From: Halomonas sp. S3-1-1
GTDB taxonomy: Bacteria; Pseudomonadota; Gammaproteobacteria; Pseudomonadales; Halomonadaceae
Reading direction: 5' to 3'
Assembly (NCBI RefSeq): GCF_023757625.1
Contig: NZ_JALGBZ010000001.1
Span: 1 to 64,000, forward strand
DNA: 64,000 nt
In this document: positions 8,436 to 18,131 of the stretch, in pieces
Layout: the number at the start of each line of letters is the position of its first letter
Numbering within the stretch: the first letter of the stretch is position 1
Notes under the pieces: generated by a model
What the model saw: the letters and a program-made list of their open reading frames with translations, nothing else
Told to the model about the DNA's origin: nothing
Database searches by the model: none
Translations under genes and position numbers: made by a program

Positions 8436-9557
8436 ATGATGACTTCATTGAACCTCAAGAGCCGGATTCAGACCGTTGTGCTGGTCGCGTTTTGCTTGCT
8501 GGCAGGCAGCGCCCAAGCTGAAAGCGTGCGCGATCTGGCCAACTTTGCCGGCGTGCGCGACAACCAGCTCGTAGGTTACGGCCTGGTGGTCGGCCTCGAC
8601 AGCACTGGTGACCAAACGACCCAGGCACCGTTCACGAGCCAGAGCCTGACCAATATGCTCTCGCAGCTTGGCGTCAGCGTACCGCCGGGCACCAATTTGC
8701 AGCTGCGTAACGTTGCCGCCGTCATGGTGACGGCGGATCTGCCGCCGTTTGCCCGGCCGGGGCAGCGTCTCGATATCGTCGTCTCCTCGATTGCCAACGC
8801 TCGGAGCCTGCGCGGCGGTACGCTGCTGATGACCCCGCTCAAGGGCGCCGACGGCGACACCTACGCCATCGCCCAAGGCAATATGCTGGTCGGGGGCGCC
8901 GGCGCCCAGGCTGGCGGTAGCAGCGTGCAGATCAACCAGCAGGCCGCTGGGCGTATTCCGGGCGGAGCACTGGTAGAGCGTGAGGTCGCGCTCAATTTGG
9001 GCGGCAACGGTGGTTTGCTCGAGCTTCAGCTGAATCAGGCGGATTTTGGCACCGCTCAGCGGATGGTGAGCGCGATCAACAGCGAATTCGGGCAATCGGT
9101 CGCCTACGCGCGTAATGGCGGTGTCATCGCTCTCGACGGGCCGATGGATGCGAACCAGCGGGTCAGCTTCATGGCGCGGGTCGAAAACGTCCAGCTCACT
9201 CCGATGGAGGCCCCGGCGCGCGTGGTGCTCAATTCGCGTACCGGCTCCGTGGTCATGAACAGCGCCGTCACGCTACGCCAGGCCGCGGTCGCCCACGGCA
9301 ACCTGTCGATCGTCATCGATAGCCAGTTCGGCGTCAGCCAGCCGGCGCCGTTGGGCCAGGGCGAAACCGTGGTGGTGCCCGATGCCGATATCGACATCAA
9401 TCAGCGCGAGGCTTTCCTGCAGATCGTCGAAGGCGCTCAGCTCAACGAGGTGGTCAACGCCTTGAACGCACTGGGCGCCACGCCCCAGGATTTGATGTCG
9501 ATTCTCGAAGCGCTGAAAGCGTCCGGGTCGCTGCGCGCTGAGCTCGAGGTGATTTGA
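8436..9557 (+). CDS. flgI: FlgI, P-ring protein
   Basis: About 373 residues with a cleavable Sec signal (VLVAFCLLAGSAQA) and the FlgI opening VRDLANFAGVRDNQLVGYGLV. It forms the periplasmic P ring with help from FlgA. The frame opens with GTG ATG ATG at 8433-8441; the ATG at 8436 is used here, though the next ATG is equally possible. The stop codon overlaps the flgJ start by one base (TGATG). Confidence 0.95.
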   Translation: MMTSLNLKSRIQTVVLVAFCLLAGSAQAESVRDLANFAGVRDNQLVGYGLVVGLDSTGDQTTQAPFTSQSLTNMLSQLGVSVPPGTNLQLRNVAAVMVTADLPPFARPGQRLDIVVSSIANARSLRGGTLLMTPLKGADGDTYAIAQGNMLVGGAGAQAGGSSVQINQQAAGRIPGGALVEREVALNLGGNGGLLELQLNQADFGTAQRMVSAINSEFGQSVAYARNGGVIALDGPMDANQRVSFMARVENVQLTPMEAPARVVLNSRTGSVVMNSAVTLRQAAVAHGNLSIVIDSQFGVSQPAPLGQGETVVVPDADIDINQREAFLQIVEGAQLNEVVNALNALGATPQDLMSILEALKASGSLRAELEVI

Positions 9558-10594
9558 TGAGCATGACCAGCATGTCCAACCAGCTCGCCTTTGACATGAG
9601 CGGCTTTCAGCGCTTGCAGCACAACGCCCGCGTTGATCCGGAGGCCGGCGCTCAGGGCGCTGCCCAGCAGTTCGAGGCGCTGTTCGTGCAGATGATGATG
9701 AAGAGCATGCGCGACGCGACCCCCTCTAGCGGATTATTGAACAGCAGCGCCGGCGACACCTACCAGCAGATGCTGGATCAGCAGTGGTCCCAGGTGATCG
9801 CCGAGAAGGGCGTAGGGCTTGCCGACGTGCTGGTCGAGCAGCTCACGCGCCAGGGGGCGATCAAGGGTAGCGCGCAAAACGACGATGAGATTCAGGCGCT
9901 GATTGCCGGCATTCCCCGCGGCACGCCGCGAGTACTCGACGACCCGTTACAGCCCCCGGGGCCCGGTAGTCAGGAGAGCGGGCGTTTCCTTAGAGAGCTC
10001 GAAGCGATCCGCCAGGGCCGAGCCGCATCGGAGCAGAATAGCGTTGAACACACGCAGACGCCGGCTGCCCTCGCCGCCGCGCCCCTCATCAATCCCAACG
10101 CACCGGATCACGTGAAGCGGTTTATGGCCACGCTTGCTGGCCCTGCCCAGGCAGCCAGCCAAGCAAGTGGCGTGCCCGCCGAGCTGATTTTGGCCCAAGC
10201 GGCGCTGGAGACCGGCTGGGGACGACACGAAATCGCCACCCACGAAGGTCGGAATAGCCATAACCTTTTTGGCATTAAAGCGGGCAGCCATTGGCAGGGC
10301 GACACTACTGACATCACGACTCATGAGTATCTGAACGGTCAGCGTACCCAAATGGTGGATACTTTTAGGGTCTATGACTCCTTCGAACACGCCTTCACCG
10401 ACTACGCCAACCTGATCGGTCAGAACCCGCGCTACGCCGGGGTAGTCGAGGCGCAAAACGCCGAGCAGGCCGCGCGCGCGTTGCAAAGCGGCGGCTACGC
10501 GACCGACCCGCGCTATGCTGAGAAGCTCGTCGCCATCATGAAGACCATGGGGCCGCTACCGGCCGGCCAGGAGTTTTTGGCTGATGCGCGCTAA
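9557..10594 (+). CDS. flgJ: FlgJ, rod cap and peptidoglycan hydrolase
   Basis: A 345-residue, two-domain protein. The N-terminal part (about residues 30-95, QFEALFVQMMMKSMRDA) is the rod-capping domain; the C-terminal part (about 185-345) is a GH73 N-acetylglucosaminidase, with the expected catalytic Glu218 in AALETGWG and the HNLFGIKAG block. It opens the cell wall for the growing rod. The start ATG overlaps the flgI stop. A Pro/Gln-rich linker separates the domains. It is the last gene before the sigma-28 promoter of flgKL. Confidence 0.95.
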   Translation: MSMTSMSNQLAFDMSGFQRLQHNARVDPEAGAQGAAQQFEALFVQMMMKSMRDATPSSGLLNSSAGDTYQQMLDQQWSQVIAEKGVGLADVLVEQLTRQGAIKGSAQNDDEIQALIAGIPRGTPRVLDDPLQPPGPGSQESGRFLRELEAIRQGRAASEQNSVEHTQTPAALAAAPLINPNAPDHVKRFMATLAGPAQAASQASGVPAELILAQAALETGWGRHEIATHEGRNSHNLFGIKAGSHWQGDTTDITTHEYLNGQRTQMVDTFRVYDSFEHAFTDYANLIGQNPRYAGVVEAQNAEQAARALQSGGYATDPRYAEKLVAIMKTMGPLPAGQEFLADAR

Positions 10595-10600
10595 CGCCGT

Positions 10601-10627
10601 TAAAGCTTTTTAACGAGCCGCCGATAA
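10601..10627 (+). promoter_or_regulatory. Sigma-28 (FliA) promoter for flgKL
   Basis: TAAAGCTT, an 11-base spacer and GCCGATAA lie 28 bases before the flgK start codon; the second box is a perfect match to the enterobacterial consensus. This makes flgK and flgL late genes that can also be read from the flgB transcript. Confidence 0.88.
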
Positions 10628-10654
10628 TAAAAGCATCGGCTTGAGGACTGAACC

Positions 10655-12277
10655 ATGAGCATGTTTTCAACGGGCCTTAGTGGCCTGAACGCGGCGCAAA
10701 ACGCGCTGAGCGCGACCAGCAACAACATCAGCAACCTGTTTACGCCCGGCTATAACCGCGAACTGCCCAAACTAAGTGAAGCGGGCGTAGGCGGCGGCGT
10801 GCGCGTGGATGCTATCGAGCGTCAGTTTAATACCTACGTGGCTAACCAGCTCAACAACGCCAAAACACAGTCGAGCGCGCTGGAAACCTACAACAACCAG
10901 ATCACCCAGATCGACAATTTGTTGGCGGATCGTGAGGCAGGGCTTTCGCCGCTCATCCAGGACTTCTTTTCCTCGCTGGACGCGCTGGCAAGCTCACCCT
11001 CGGACCCGGCGGCTCGTCAGGGTGTGCTCGGCGCGGCGGACACGCTAAGCGCACAGCTTCGCTCTTTCGACGGCTATCTGCAGGACATGCAGAACAACGT
11101 CAATAGCCAGATTCGTGACGAAGTCACTCAGATCAATAACACCCTCGGACAAATCGCCGATTTCAACCGTGAAATCTCCCTGGCCCGTGCGCGTACCGGC
11201 GAGGCGCCCAATGGTCTGCTCAATCAGCGCGACCAATTGGTCTCCGAACTCAATGAGCGCATGGACCTGCGCCTAAACGTTCAGGACGGCAAGACGTATA
11301 ACGTCAGCCTGCCCAACGGCCAGCCGCTGGTCACCGGTACATCGAGTTTCAAACTGGAAGCTGTGCAAGCCGACAATGATCCTCAGCGCACCGTGGTGGG
11401 ATATCGCGATGGAGGTAACAATCTCATCAAGCTCGACGAGTCCACCATTAAGGGCGGCTCACTGGGCGGGTTGATGAGCTTCCGCGCCGAAACGCTGGAT
11501 AAGACCCAGAACCAGATCGGCCAGTTGGCAGTGTCGTTATCGGTCGCTTTCAACGAACAGCACAAGCAAGGCATCGATCTTAATGGCGAAGACGGTCAGG
11601 ACTTTTTCAACATCGGCCAACCGCAGGCGTACAGCTATCCCAACAACGGCGCCGAGGTGACGTCCATCGCCTTTGATGTTGAGGCTATTGATGAGCTTCG
11701 TGCAACGGATTATACCGTCAGATTTGGCGACAGCGGCGAGCCTAGCGTTACCCGTAAGGACAATGGCCAAGCGGTCGATGTGAGTGAAGGTTGGGATAGC
11801 GCCACGAACACGCTCGCCTTCGGCGGCGTACGAATGGAGTTTAGTGCCCAGCCCGCTAACGGCGACCGTTTCGACGTTCAGCCGGTTCGCCGCGCCGGGG
11901 CCGGTATGGAAACCGCCTTCAATGATCTGGATAAAATTGCGGCGGGTGAAGAAGCCGCGACCGGCGACAACCGCAACGCGCGCAAACTGCAGGACCTGCA
12001 GGGAGAAAATATCGTGGGTGGGCGCGCCTCCCTGAGCGGCGCCTACGGGGCGCTGGTGTCGGATGTTGGTAACCGCACCAATATTACTCAGGTGAATCTT
12101 GAAGCTCGTCAAGGGCTTACAGAACAGCTTCGCGCCGTGCAGCAATCCGAATCTGGCGTCAATCTGGACGAAGAAGCGGCCAACCTGATTCGCTATCAGC
12201 AGTATTATGCGGCCAACGCGCGCGTGATCGACACGGCGGGCAGCCTGCTGGACACTATCTTGAATCTGCGTAGTTAA
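10655..12277 (+). CDS. flgK: FlgK, hook-filament junction protein 1
   Basis: A 540-residue hook-associated protein. Residues 1-40 carry the axial motif (SATSNNISNLFTPGYNRE) and the C terminus has NLIRYQQYYAANARVIDTA. Coiled segments rich in Gln and Asn fill residues 60-200. It joins hook and filament after FlgD leaves; FlgN is its chaperone. Preceded by its own sigma-28 promoter and followed by flgL with 14 bases between them. Confidence 0.96.
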   Translation: MSMFSTGLSGLNAAQNALSATSNNISNLFTPGYNRELPKLSEAGVGGGVRVDAIERQFNTYVANQLNNAKTQSSALETYNNQITQIDNLLADREAGLSPLIQDFFSSLDALASSPSDPAARQGVLGAADTLSAQLRSFDGYLQDMQNNVNSQIRDEVTQINNTLGQIADFNREISLARARTGEAPNGLLNQRDQLVSELNERMDLRLNVQDGKTYNVSLPNGQPLVTGTSSFKLEAVQADNDPQRTVVGYRDGGNNLIKLDESTIKGGSLGGLMSFRAETLDKTQNQIGQLAVSLSVAFNEQHKQGIDLNGEDGQDFFNIGQPQAYSYPNNGAEVTSIAFDVEAIDELRATDYTVRFGDSGEPSVTRKDNGQAVDVSEGWDSATNTLAFGGVRMEFSAQPANGDRFDVQPVRRAGAGMETAFNDLDKIAAGEEAATGDNRNARKLQDLQGENIVGGRASLSGAYGALVSDVGNRTNITQVNLEARQGLTEQLRAVQQSESGVNLDEEAANLIRYQQYYAANARVIDTAGSLLDTILNLRS

Positions 12278-12291
12278 GGGAGGCATCTACC

Positions 12292-13551
12292 ATGCGTATC
12301 AGTAGCGTCACCATGTACGAGCAGAGCTCTGCGTCCATCAATCGTCAGCAGGGCGACTTATTAAAGATTGGCCAACAGCTCTCCAGCGGTCGAAAGGTAG
12401 TCAACCCTTCGGACAACCCTCAGGCTGCCTCGCAGGCGGTAGGGGTTTCCCAATCCATGGCGATGTCCGAACAGTACGGCAACTCGCGTGTATCGGCGCG
12501 CACGTCTCTCGCGCAGAGCGAGAGCGTACTGAACAGCGTCAGCGATTCTATCACCAGCGCCAAAACGCTGCTGATCCAGGCCTCCAGCGATACGCTCAGC
12601 AACGCCGATCGCGAGTCAATTGCTAGTGAGCTAAAAGGTGTCTATCAGACTCTGATTGGTCAGGCCAACACCGCCGACGGCAACGGCCGCTATCTATTTG
12701 GTGGTCAAATCGATAACGCGCCGCCCTATGTAGCCAACGAGCAGGGCGCCATGAAATATAACGGCAGTGACATGGTGCGTGAGCAGCGTATCGATAGTTC
12801 TCGCAACATGCCGGTGGCCGAAAGCGGTCGCGCGATTTTCCAGAAGGTCCCCAGCGGCGCAGGCTATATCGGTGAAGCAGTGCGTTCAGACGGCGTACGT
12901 AACGCCGGTAGCGTGATTCTTAGCGGCCCGCAGGTAAGCGATGTCAATGGTGAAGGCTATGGCGACGATTATCGAATCACTTTCGGGGGGGATACCGAAA
13001 CGCCGACGCTAAGCGTTCAGCGGCTGACCCAGGACCAAGGCTGGCAGCCGGTCCCTGATATGACAGACATTGCCTACACTGGCGGTGACGCGCCTCAACG
13101 TCTCGTGTTCGGCGGGCTTAGCGTGTCGCTAAGCGGTGCCTCCGAGGCGGCTGACGAAGTCAACATCAGTCAGGCCAAAAACGCTCAGCGCGAGCCCGAT
13201 CTGTTCAAGGCCATGGAGGAAGCTATTCGCGTGCTCGAAAACCCGGCATCAAGCGATGTCGAAAAGGCCGACCTTCGCAATACGCTGAATACTTCAATGC
13301 GCGATTTGGACAACGCGCTGGACAACGTGCTGACCGTACGCGCTTCGGCAGGCGCCAGACTTAACGAGCTGGACGTGATCGACTCCATCGCCAGCAACCG
13401 CATGATGAGCTATACCCAAACGATGTCTGATCTTGTCGATCTGGACTATGTAGAAGCTATCTCCGAGTACAGCTTACGCCAAGTTGGCATGCAGGCCTCT
13501 CAGCAAACCTTCATGAACATGAAAGGCATGTCGCTGTTCGACTACATGTAA
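12292..13551 (+). CDS. flgL: FlgL, hook-filament junction protein 3
   Basis: A 419-residue protein starting MRISSVTMYEQS, with flagellin-like N-terminal (QQLSSGRKVVNPSDNPQAA) and C-terminal helices. It forms the second junction ring between FlgK and flagellin. It is longer than the E. coli protein (317 residues); the extra length lies in the central, exposed region (about 150-300). GGGAGGC precedes the ATG. It ends the rightward flg series, followed by a terminator. Confidence 0.95.
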   Translation: MRISSVTMYEQSSASINRQQGDLLKIGQQLSSGRKVVNPSDNPQAASQAVGVSQSMAMSEQYGNSRVSARTSLAQSESVLNSVSDSITSAKTLLIQASSDTLSNADRESIASELKGVYQTLIGQANTADGNGRYLFGGQIDNAPPYVANEQGAMKYNGSDMVREQRIDSSRNMPVAESGRAIFQKVPSGAGYIGEAVRSDGVRNAGSVILSGPQVSDVNGEGYGDDYRITFGGDTETPTLSVQRLTQDQGWQPVPDMTDIAYTGGDAPQRLVFGGLSVSLSGASEAADEVNISQAKNAQREPDLFKAMEEAIRVLENPASSDVEKADLRNTLNTSMRDLDNALDNVLTVRASAGARLNELDVIDSIASNRMMSYTQTMSDLVDLDYVEAISEYSLRQVGMQASQQTFMNMKGMSLFDYM

Positions 13552-13582
13552 GCCGTCCAGCCCCTTTTTTTCATTACCATTT

Positions 13583-13608
13583 GGCCACCGCTTGCGGTGG
13601 CCTTTTTT
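13583..13608 (+). terminator. Terminator after flgL
   Basis: A perfect 8-bp stem (GGCCACCG / CGGTGGCC) with a CTTG loop is followed by six T residues. It sits between the convergent flgL and fliR genes and faces flgL; there is no T run for the other strand. Confidence 0.9.
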
Positions 13609-13617
13609 ATGGCGAAC

Positions 13618-14406
13618 TCAATTATCCGCCATCGTTTCGATCAGGCTTTGCATAAAGCCAAGTCCTTGGCTAAAAAGCGGCTGCAAGAAGCGCCCGATAT
13701 CAGTGACCAGCACCATTAAGAGCACCAGCCCGACGGTCAGTGAGGCGGGAAAGCCGATGTTGAACACGGTGAGCTGAGGTGCCGAGCGATTCAAAATGCC
13801 TAACGACAGGCTAATGATGAGAAGCGAGGCGACCAGCGGCAGGGCCAGCAAAAGCCCGGAGGCAAAGATGGTGCCGGCGTAGCGGGCCAGCAGCTCGAAG
13901 GCGTTGGGATTGATGCCGGTGAACCCCACCGGCAGGGTTTGAAAGCTCATGACCAGGGTTTCCATCACCATTAGATGGCCGTTGAGCGCGAGAAACATCA
14001 ACAGCGTGATCATGTAGAGAATGCGCGAAAGCACCATGATGTTGGTGCCGCTGGAAGGGTCGAAAAAGCTGGCGAAGGCAAGCCCCATCTGCAGGCCGAT
14101 GAACTCGCCTGCCGCCTGCACTACGGCAAAAACGATGTGCATAACAAGCCCGATGGCCAATCCGATCAGAAGCTGTTCGACCATGATGCCAAGGCTCGCC
14201 CAGGAGAGCATGGGCACCGTCGGCATGACGGGTAAAATCGGCGCGATGGCCACCACGATGAGAACCGCCAGCCCCACCTTGGCCTGATTGGGAATGCTCG
14301 AGTGCCCCCAAAGCGGCGCTACTGCCATGAAAGCGGTAATGCGCACGAAGGGCCAGAAAAACGCCACTAGCCAGGTTTGAAGCTGGTCGAAGGTGACCTC
14401 GACCAC
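13618..14406 (-). CDS. fliR: FliR, flagellar export gate protein
   Basis: A 262-residue inner-membrane protein with about six hydrophobic segments, starting MVEVTFDQLQTWLVAFFWPF. FliR, FliP and FliQ form the export pore of the flagellar type III apparatus. It lies one base after fliQ, at the end of the fliL-R series. The FliR pattern PLWGHSSIPNQAKVGLA near residue 35 supports the call. Confidence 0.95.
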   Translation of the reverse strand: MVEVTFDQLQTWLVAFFWPFVRITAFMAVAPLWGHSSIPNQAKVGLAVLIVVAIAPILPVMPTVPMLSWASLGIMVEQLLIGLAIGLVMHIVFAVVQAAGEFIGLQMGLAFASFFDPSSGTNIMVLSRILYMITLLMFLALNGHLMVMETLVMSFQTLPVGFTGINPNAFELLARYAGTIFASGLLLALPLVASLLIISLSLGILNRSAPQLTVFNIGFPASLTVGLVLLMVLVTDIGRFLQPLFSQGLGFMQSLIETMADN

Positions 14407-14407
14407 G

Positions 14408-14677
14408 CTACATCACCATTTGCGGAATATTGACGAATAGTCGGTGGGTGAAGTCGGTAATCAGGCCGATCAGCCAGGGGCCGGCGAGCACCAGCACGGC
14501 GAAGACCGCCAGAATCTTGGGAATGAAGGTCAGCGTCATCTCGTTGATCTGAGTCGCCGCTTGGAAAAGGCTCACGATCAAACCGGTGAATAGCGCCGCC
14601 AGCAGTACCGGCGCGCCCATGAACAGGGTCAGACGCATGCCCTGGTAGGCGATGCTCATTACGGTCTCGGGGGTCAT
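14408..14677 (-). CDS. fliQ: FliQ, flagellar export gate protein
   Basis: An 89-residue protein with two membrane-spanning hairpin segments (LLAALFTGLIVSLFQAATQI and a second near residues 50-75), the standard FliQ size. The motif QINEMTLTFIPKILAV is conserved in FliQ. It sits between fliP and fliR. Confidence 0.96.
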   Translation of the reverse strand: MTPETVMSIAYQGMRLTLFMGAPVLLAALFTGLIVSLFQAATQINEMTLTFIPKILAVFAVLVLAGPWLIGLITDFTHRLFVNIPQMVM

Positions 14678-14711
14678 GATCGCTCCTGTCGCCGAGGGTT
14701 ACTCAGACGGC

Positions 14712-15512
14712 CTATAGCATGTAGAAGCTTTCGGCCAGTGAGCCGATCAAAAGCTGCCAGCCGTCGACCAGCACGAACAGCATCAGCTTGAAGGGCAGCG
14801 AAATGGTCACCGGCGGTACCATCATCATCCCCAGCGCCATGAGCGTGCTGGCGACCACCAAATCGATGATCAAAAACGGAATGAAGATGGTAAAGCCAAT
14901 CTGAAACGCGGTCTTGAGTTCGCTGGTGACAAACGAGGGCAACAGCACGCGCATCGGCAGATCCTCCGGACCCTGCATCGGGCCGATGTCCGCCAAGCGC
15001 GCGAACATGGCCAGATCCGGCTCGCGGGTTTGCGCCAGCATGAACTCACGAAACGGGATCTGAGCGCGTACCAGAAACTCCTCGAAGTTGATCGTCTCGT
15101 TTGATAGCGGCTGCCAGGCGGTCTCGTAGACCTGGGAGATCACCGGCGACATGATGAAAAACGTCATGAACAGCGCAATCCCCAGCAGTACCTGGTTGGG
15201 CGGCGTGGCCTGGGTGCCCATGGCCGTTCTCAAAAGGCTGAGCACGATGATGATGCGCGTAAAGCTAGTCATCATCAAAAGCATCGCGGGTAAAAACGCC
15301 AGCGAGCTCAATAGCAGCAGCGTTTGTAGCGACAGGGACCACTGCTGGCCGCCGCCTTCCATTGGCTGCGATATGAGCCCGGGTGGCAGCTGCTGCGCTT
15401 GGGCCGGTGCAATCAGGCCGATAAATACCAGCGCCACCAGCGTCAGTAGAACAAGTGTCGAAGGCAACCGCTCGCGAAAGGGGAGCCGATAGCAGGGCAT
15501 GGCATCTCTCAT
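14712..15512 (-). CDS. fliP: FliP, flagellar export gate protein
   Basis: A 266-residue membrane protein with an N-terminal signal sequence (residues about 18-40) and the FliP blocks [19 protein letters not shown] and [20 protein letters not shown]. It forms the core ring of the export gate. The start ATG overlaps the fliO stop (ATGA); a second ATG 12 bases downstream would also work. Confidence 0.95.
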   Translation of the reverse strand: MRDAMPCYRLPFRERLPSTLVLLTLVALVFIGLIAPAQAQQLPPGLISQPMEGGGQQWSLSLQTLLLLSSLAFLPAMLLMMTSFTRIIIVLSLLRTAMGTQATPPNQVLLGIALFMTFFIMSPVISQVYETAWQPLSNETINFEEFLVRAQIPFREFMLAQTREPDLAMFARLADIGPMQGPEDLPMRVLLPSFVTSELKTAFQIGFTIFIPFLIIDLVVASTLMALGMMMVPPVTISLPFKLMLFVLVDGWQLLIGSLAESFYML

Positions 15513-15931
15513 GACGATGAAGGAGGCTCGGAAGTAGGGGCCGAGCGTTTCGACAGCGCCTTCGCCAGGCGTTTCGAGAAGCCAACGGAGACGCTTACTT
15601 CGGGGGTTGGGCGGTCGAGCGGGGCAGCGCGCTCGTGCAGCTTGGTAATTCGCCCACCGCCCACGCCCACCACCAGCCAGGTATCCTCGAGCTCCACCAC
15701 CACGATACGCTCGCGCGCGCCTACTGCGGTGGAGCCGACCACCTTGAGGTGCGCGCCGCTATCGAAGCGCTTTTGCTGAACGCGCTTTAAAAGCGCCGTG
15801 CAGAGTAAAATGATGGCGATGACCAGCGCTAACGCCGCGGCGGTCTTGCCCAGGGTGGCCATGCCCATCAAGGCATCCGAGCCCAGCGCGTCGATCGAGC
15901 CGGTCTGGTTAGTGGAAGCGGCGACACTCAT
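15509..15931 (-). CDS. fliO: FliO, export gate assembly factor
   Basis: A 140-residue protein with one membrane segment (about residues 30-52, [18 protein letters not shown]) and a cytoplasmic domain containing [20 protein letters not shown], the typical FliO/FliZ pattern. It helps the FliP ring to assemble. Both ends overlap neighbours by four bases (ATGA), which suggests translational coupling of fliN, fliO and fliP. Confidence 0.92.
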   Translation of the reverse strand: MSVAASTNQTGSIDALGSDALMGMATLGKTAAALALVIAIILLCTALLKRVQQKRFDSGAHLKVVGSTAVGARERIVVVELEDTWLVVGVGGGRITKLHERAAPLDRPTPEVSVSVGFSKRLAKALSKRSAPTSEPPSSS

Positions 15932-16434
15932 CGGTTGAGCTTATGGATGCGCTCGGAGGGCGTGATAATCTCGGTAATACGAATACCGTACTTGTCTTCC
16001 ACCACGACGACCTCGCCCTGGGCGATCAGGTAGCCGTTGATCAGAATGTCCATCGGCTCGCCGGCAAGCCCTTCGAGCTCGATGACCGACCCTTGGGCAA
16101 GCTCAAGGAGCTGCTTGATGGTCAGCTTTGCGCGGCCGAGCTCGACGGTGAGCTTGACCGGAATGTCCATGATCATTTCCAGGTCGCGCGAGACATTACC
16201 ACCACTTTCACTGCTGAGCGGACGGAAAATATCGTCGCTCGCCGCTTTGGTAGGAGGCGGCGTGGGCGCCGGCGTTTCGTCGGCATCTGCCTGCTCGGAG
16301 GCTTCCTGTTCGGCCATGGCCGCCGCCCAAGGGTCGTCGTCACCGGCGGTATCGCTTTCGGTGTCCTGCTCCGACATGGCGCTTGCCCAGTCGTCATCGG
16401 ATACGGATTGATCAGGCTTTTTGGGATCACTCAT
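15928..16434 (-). CDS. fliN: FliN, flagellar motor switch protein
   Basis: A 168-residue switch protein. The C-terminal SpoA domain (about residues 85-165) includes the blocks DIPVKLTVELGRAKLTIKQL and GSVIELEGLAGEPMDILING. The N-terminal 75 residues are acidic and low-complexity, with two Asp/Glu-rich stretches, which makes it longer than E. coli FliN (137 residues). It forms the bottom of the C ring and, with FliH, helps dock export cargo. Its start overlaps the end of fliM by 8 bases. Confidence 0.95.
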   Translation of the reverse strand: MSDPKKPDQSVSDDDWASAMSEQDTESDTAGDDDPWAAAMAEQEASEQADADETPAPTPPPTKAASDDIFRPLSSESGGNVSRDLEMIMDIPVKLTVELGRAKLTIKQLLELAQGSVIELEGLAGEPMDILINGYLIAQGEVVVVEDKYGIRITEIITPSERIHKLNR

Positions 16435-17488
16435 GCGTTGTTTCCTTGGCTTGGCGTCGCGGCGGGCTCTTGACGAAGTCCGGGGACGATGCGCTGTTCA
16501 TGGCGCCGTGGTCGATCACCTGGAGCACGCGCAGCGCACGGTGCTGCTGTTGACTGCCGTACTCACACTCCATGACCGGTACGCCGTCGACGCTGGCGGT
16601 CACGATGGAGGGTATCTCCATGGGCAGCACGTCGCCTTTTTTCAGCCCCATGACCTGCGCAATGCGGCTAGGAATTCGGGCAAACTCGGCGATCAGCTCC
16701 ACTTCCGACTGGCGAAGCTCCGTGGCCATACGTCGCGTCCAGGTACCGTCCTGGTCGTGATTACTGTCGTTGATCGGATTGGCGAGCAGATCCCGCAGCG
16801 GCTCGATCATGGCGTAGGGCATGCAGATCTGAAAGCTGCTGGAGAGGTTACCCACCTCGATATTGAATTTGGTATTCACCACAATCTCGTTGGGCGAGTT
16901 GGTGATGTTGGCGAACTTGGCCTGCACTTCCGAGCGTAGAAAGTTGACCTCCAGCGGATAGACGACCTTCCAGGCCTCCTGGTAGGCGTCGATCGCCAAA
17001 TTGAGCAGGCGTTGAATAATACGCTGCTCGGTGTTGGTGAACTCGCGGCCATCGGACTTGGTCACGAAGCGCCCGTCGCCACCGAACAGGTTATCCACCA
17101 CCATGAACACCAGGTTGGGTGGAAAGACCACCAGCGCTGAGCCGCGCAGCGGTCTCATCGAAACGATGTTCAAGTTGGTGGGCACCGGCACGTTACGTGA
17201 AAACTCGCTAAAGCTTTGGTAGCGCACCGACTCCACCGTGATATCGGCGCTGCGGCGAATCAGGTTGAACAGCCCGTTTCTGAAATAGCGAGCGAAGCGT
17301 TCGTTGATGAAGTCCAGCGCATGCAAGCGCTCGCGAATTACCCGATGCTGAGTCGCCGGGTCGTACGGGCGAATACGTTCATTGCCCGTAGCGGCGGACG
17401 AGGAAGCGCTCGAGGGCTCGTCGTCTCCGCTGACCCCTTTCAACAAGGCGTCGATTTCTTCCTGGGACAGTAGATCGTCCTGTGACAT
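16427..17488 (-). CDS. fliM: FliM, flagellar motor switch protein
   Basis: A 353-residue switch protein. Near the N terminus, LSQEEIDALLKG is the peptide that binds phosphorylated CheY. The middle domain contains SVDITVESVRYQ-like and RPLRGSALVVFPPNLVF segments, and the C-terminal SpoA domain resembles FliN. It receives the signal from CheY (43773-44162) and reverses rotation through FliG. Confidence 0.96.
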   Translation of the reverse strand: MSQDDLLSQEEIDALLKGVSGDDEPSSASSSAATGNERIRPYDPATQHRVIRERLHALDFINERFARYFRNGLFNLIRRSADITVESVRYQSFSEFSRNVPVPTNLNIVSMRPLRGSALVVFPPNLVFMVVDNLFGGDGRFVTKSDGREFTNTEQRIIQRLLNLAIDAYQEAWKVVYPLEVNFLRSEVQAKFANITNSPNEIVVNTKFNIEVGNLSSSFQICMPYAMIEPLRDLLANPINDSNHDQDGTWTRRMATELRQSEVELIAEFARIPSRIAQVMGLKKGDVLPMEIPSIVTASVDGVPVMECEYGSQQQHRALRVLQVIDHGAMNSASSPDFVKSPPRRQAKETTHE

Positions 17489-17509
17489 GAACGGCTCCCG
17501 CGCCCGAGG

Positions 17510-17983
17510 TTATTGCACGATGAAATCGGTGAACAGCACTTCCTGAAGATCCAGCGGCGGCTGATTTTCAGTGAGCGGAACGCTGAGCCGGCTGATGATG
17601 GCTTGGGCGAGCGCTTCCTTTCCTTCGGTCGAGGTCAGCTCGCTGGCCTGTTTGCCGGAGAGCAGAATCAAAAGGCGGCTGCGAATCTGGGGCATGTGCT
17701 CTTCAATGATCGTCTTGCTTTGCTCGCCGCCGACGCGCAGCGTAATGCCAGTGTATAAAAGACGCGAGCCGTAGCGGTCATCGGCCAGGTTCACGGTGAA
17801 CGGCTCGATGCGCGTAAAGACCGGCGGCTCGGGCTCGGCAACGGTTTCAGCTTGGGCCGATTCACCGTCATTTGAGTGGCCCAGCACCATGTAGACCGCG
17901 GCCGCGGCTCCCAGCACCGACAAAACGACCAGTACGATCATGATATAAAGCAGTTTTTTCGATCCACCGCTTGCTTCTGCCAT
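17510..17983 (-). CDS. fliL: FliL, stator-associated membrane protein
   Basis: A 157-residue protein with a single N-terminal membrane helix (about residues 10-34) and a periplasmic domain carrying FTVNLADDRYGSRLLYTGI, typical of FliL. It surrounds the stator units and supports torque. It starts the leftward fliLMNOPQR series, 149 bases after fliK. A weak dyad (AGGCTC ... GAGCCT, near 18060-18080) lies in that gap, but no promoter could be named. Confidence 0.93.
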   Translation of the reverse strand: MAEASGGSKKLLYIMIVLVVLSVLGAAAAVYMVLGHSNDGESAQAETVAEPEPPVFTRIEPFTVNLADDRYGSRLLYTGITLRVGGEQSKTIIEEHMPQIRSRLLILLSGKQASELTSTEGKEALAQAIISRLSVPLTENQPPLDLQEVLFTDFIVQ

Positions 17984-18131
17984 TTGCTGTTCCCATGGTC
18001 CTTACGCATGACGAATGCCATGCATTATGCCTAATGAGCAGGCCGATTAATAAATGAACAGGCTCATCAGGCGAGCCTATCTTTTGGCTTAGCTTTTAAG
18101 GCGTCGGGTTGAAAAGATCGGGTCTTGAGCG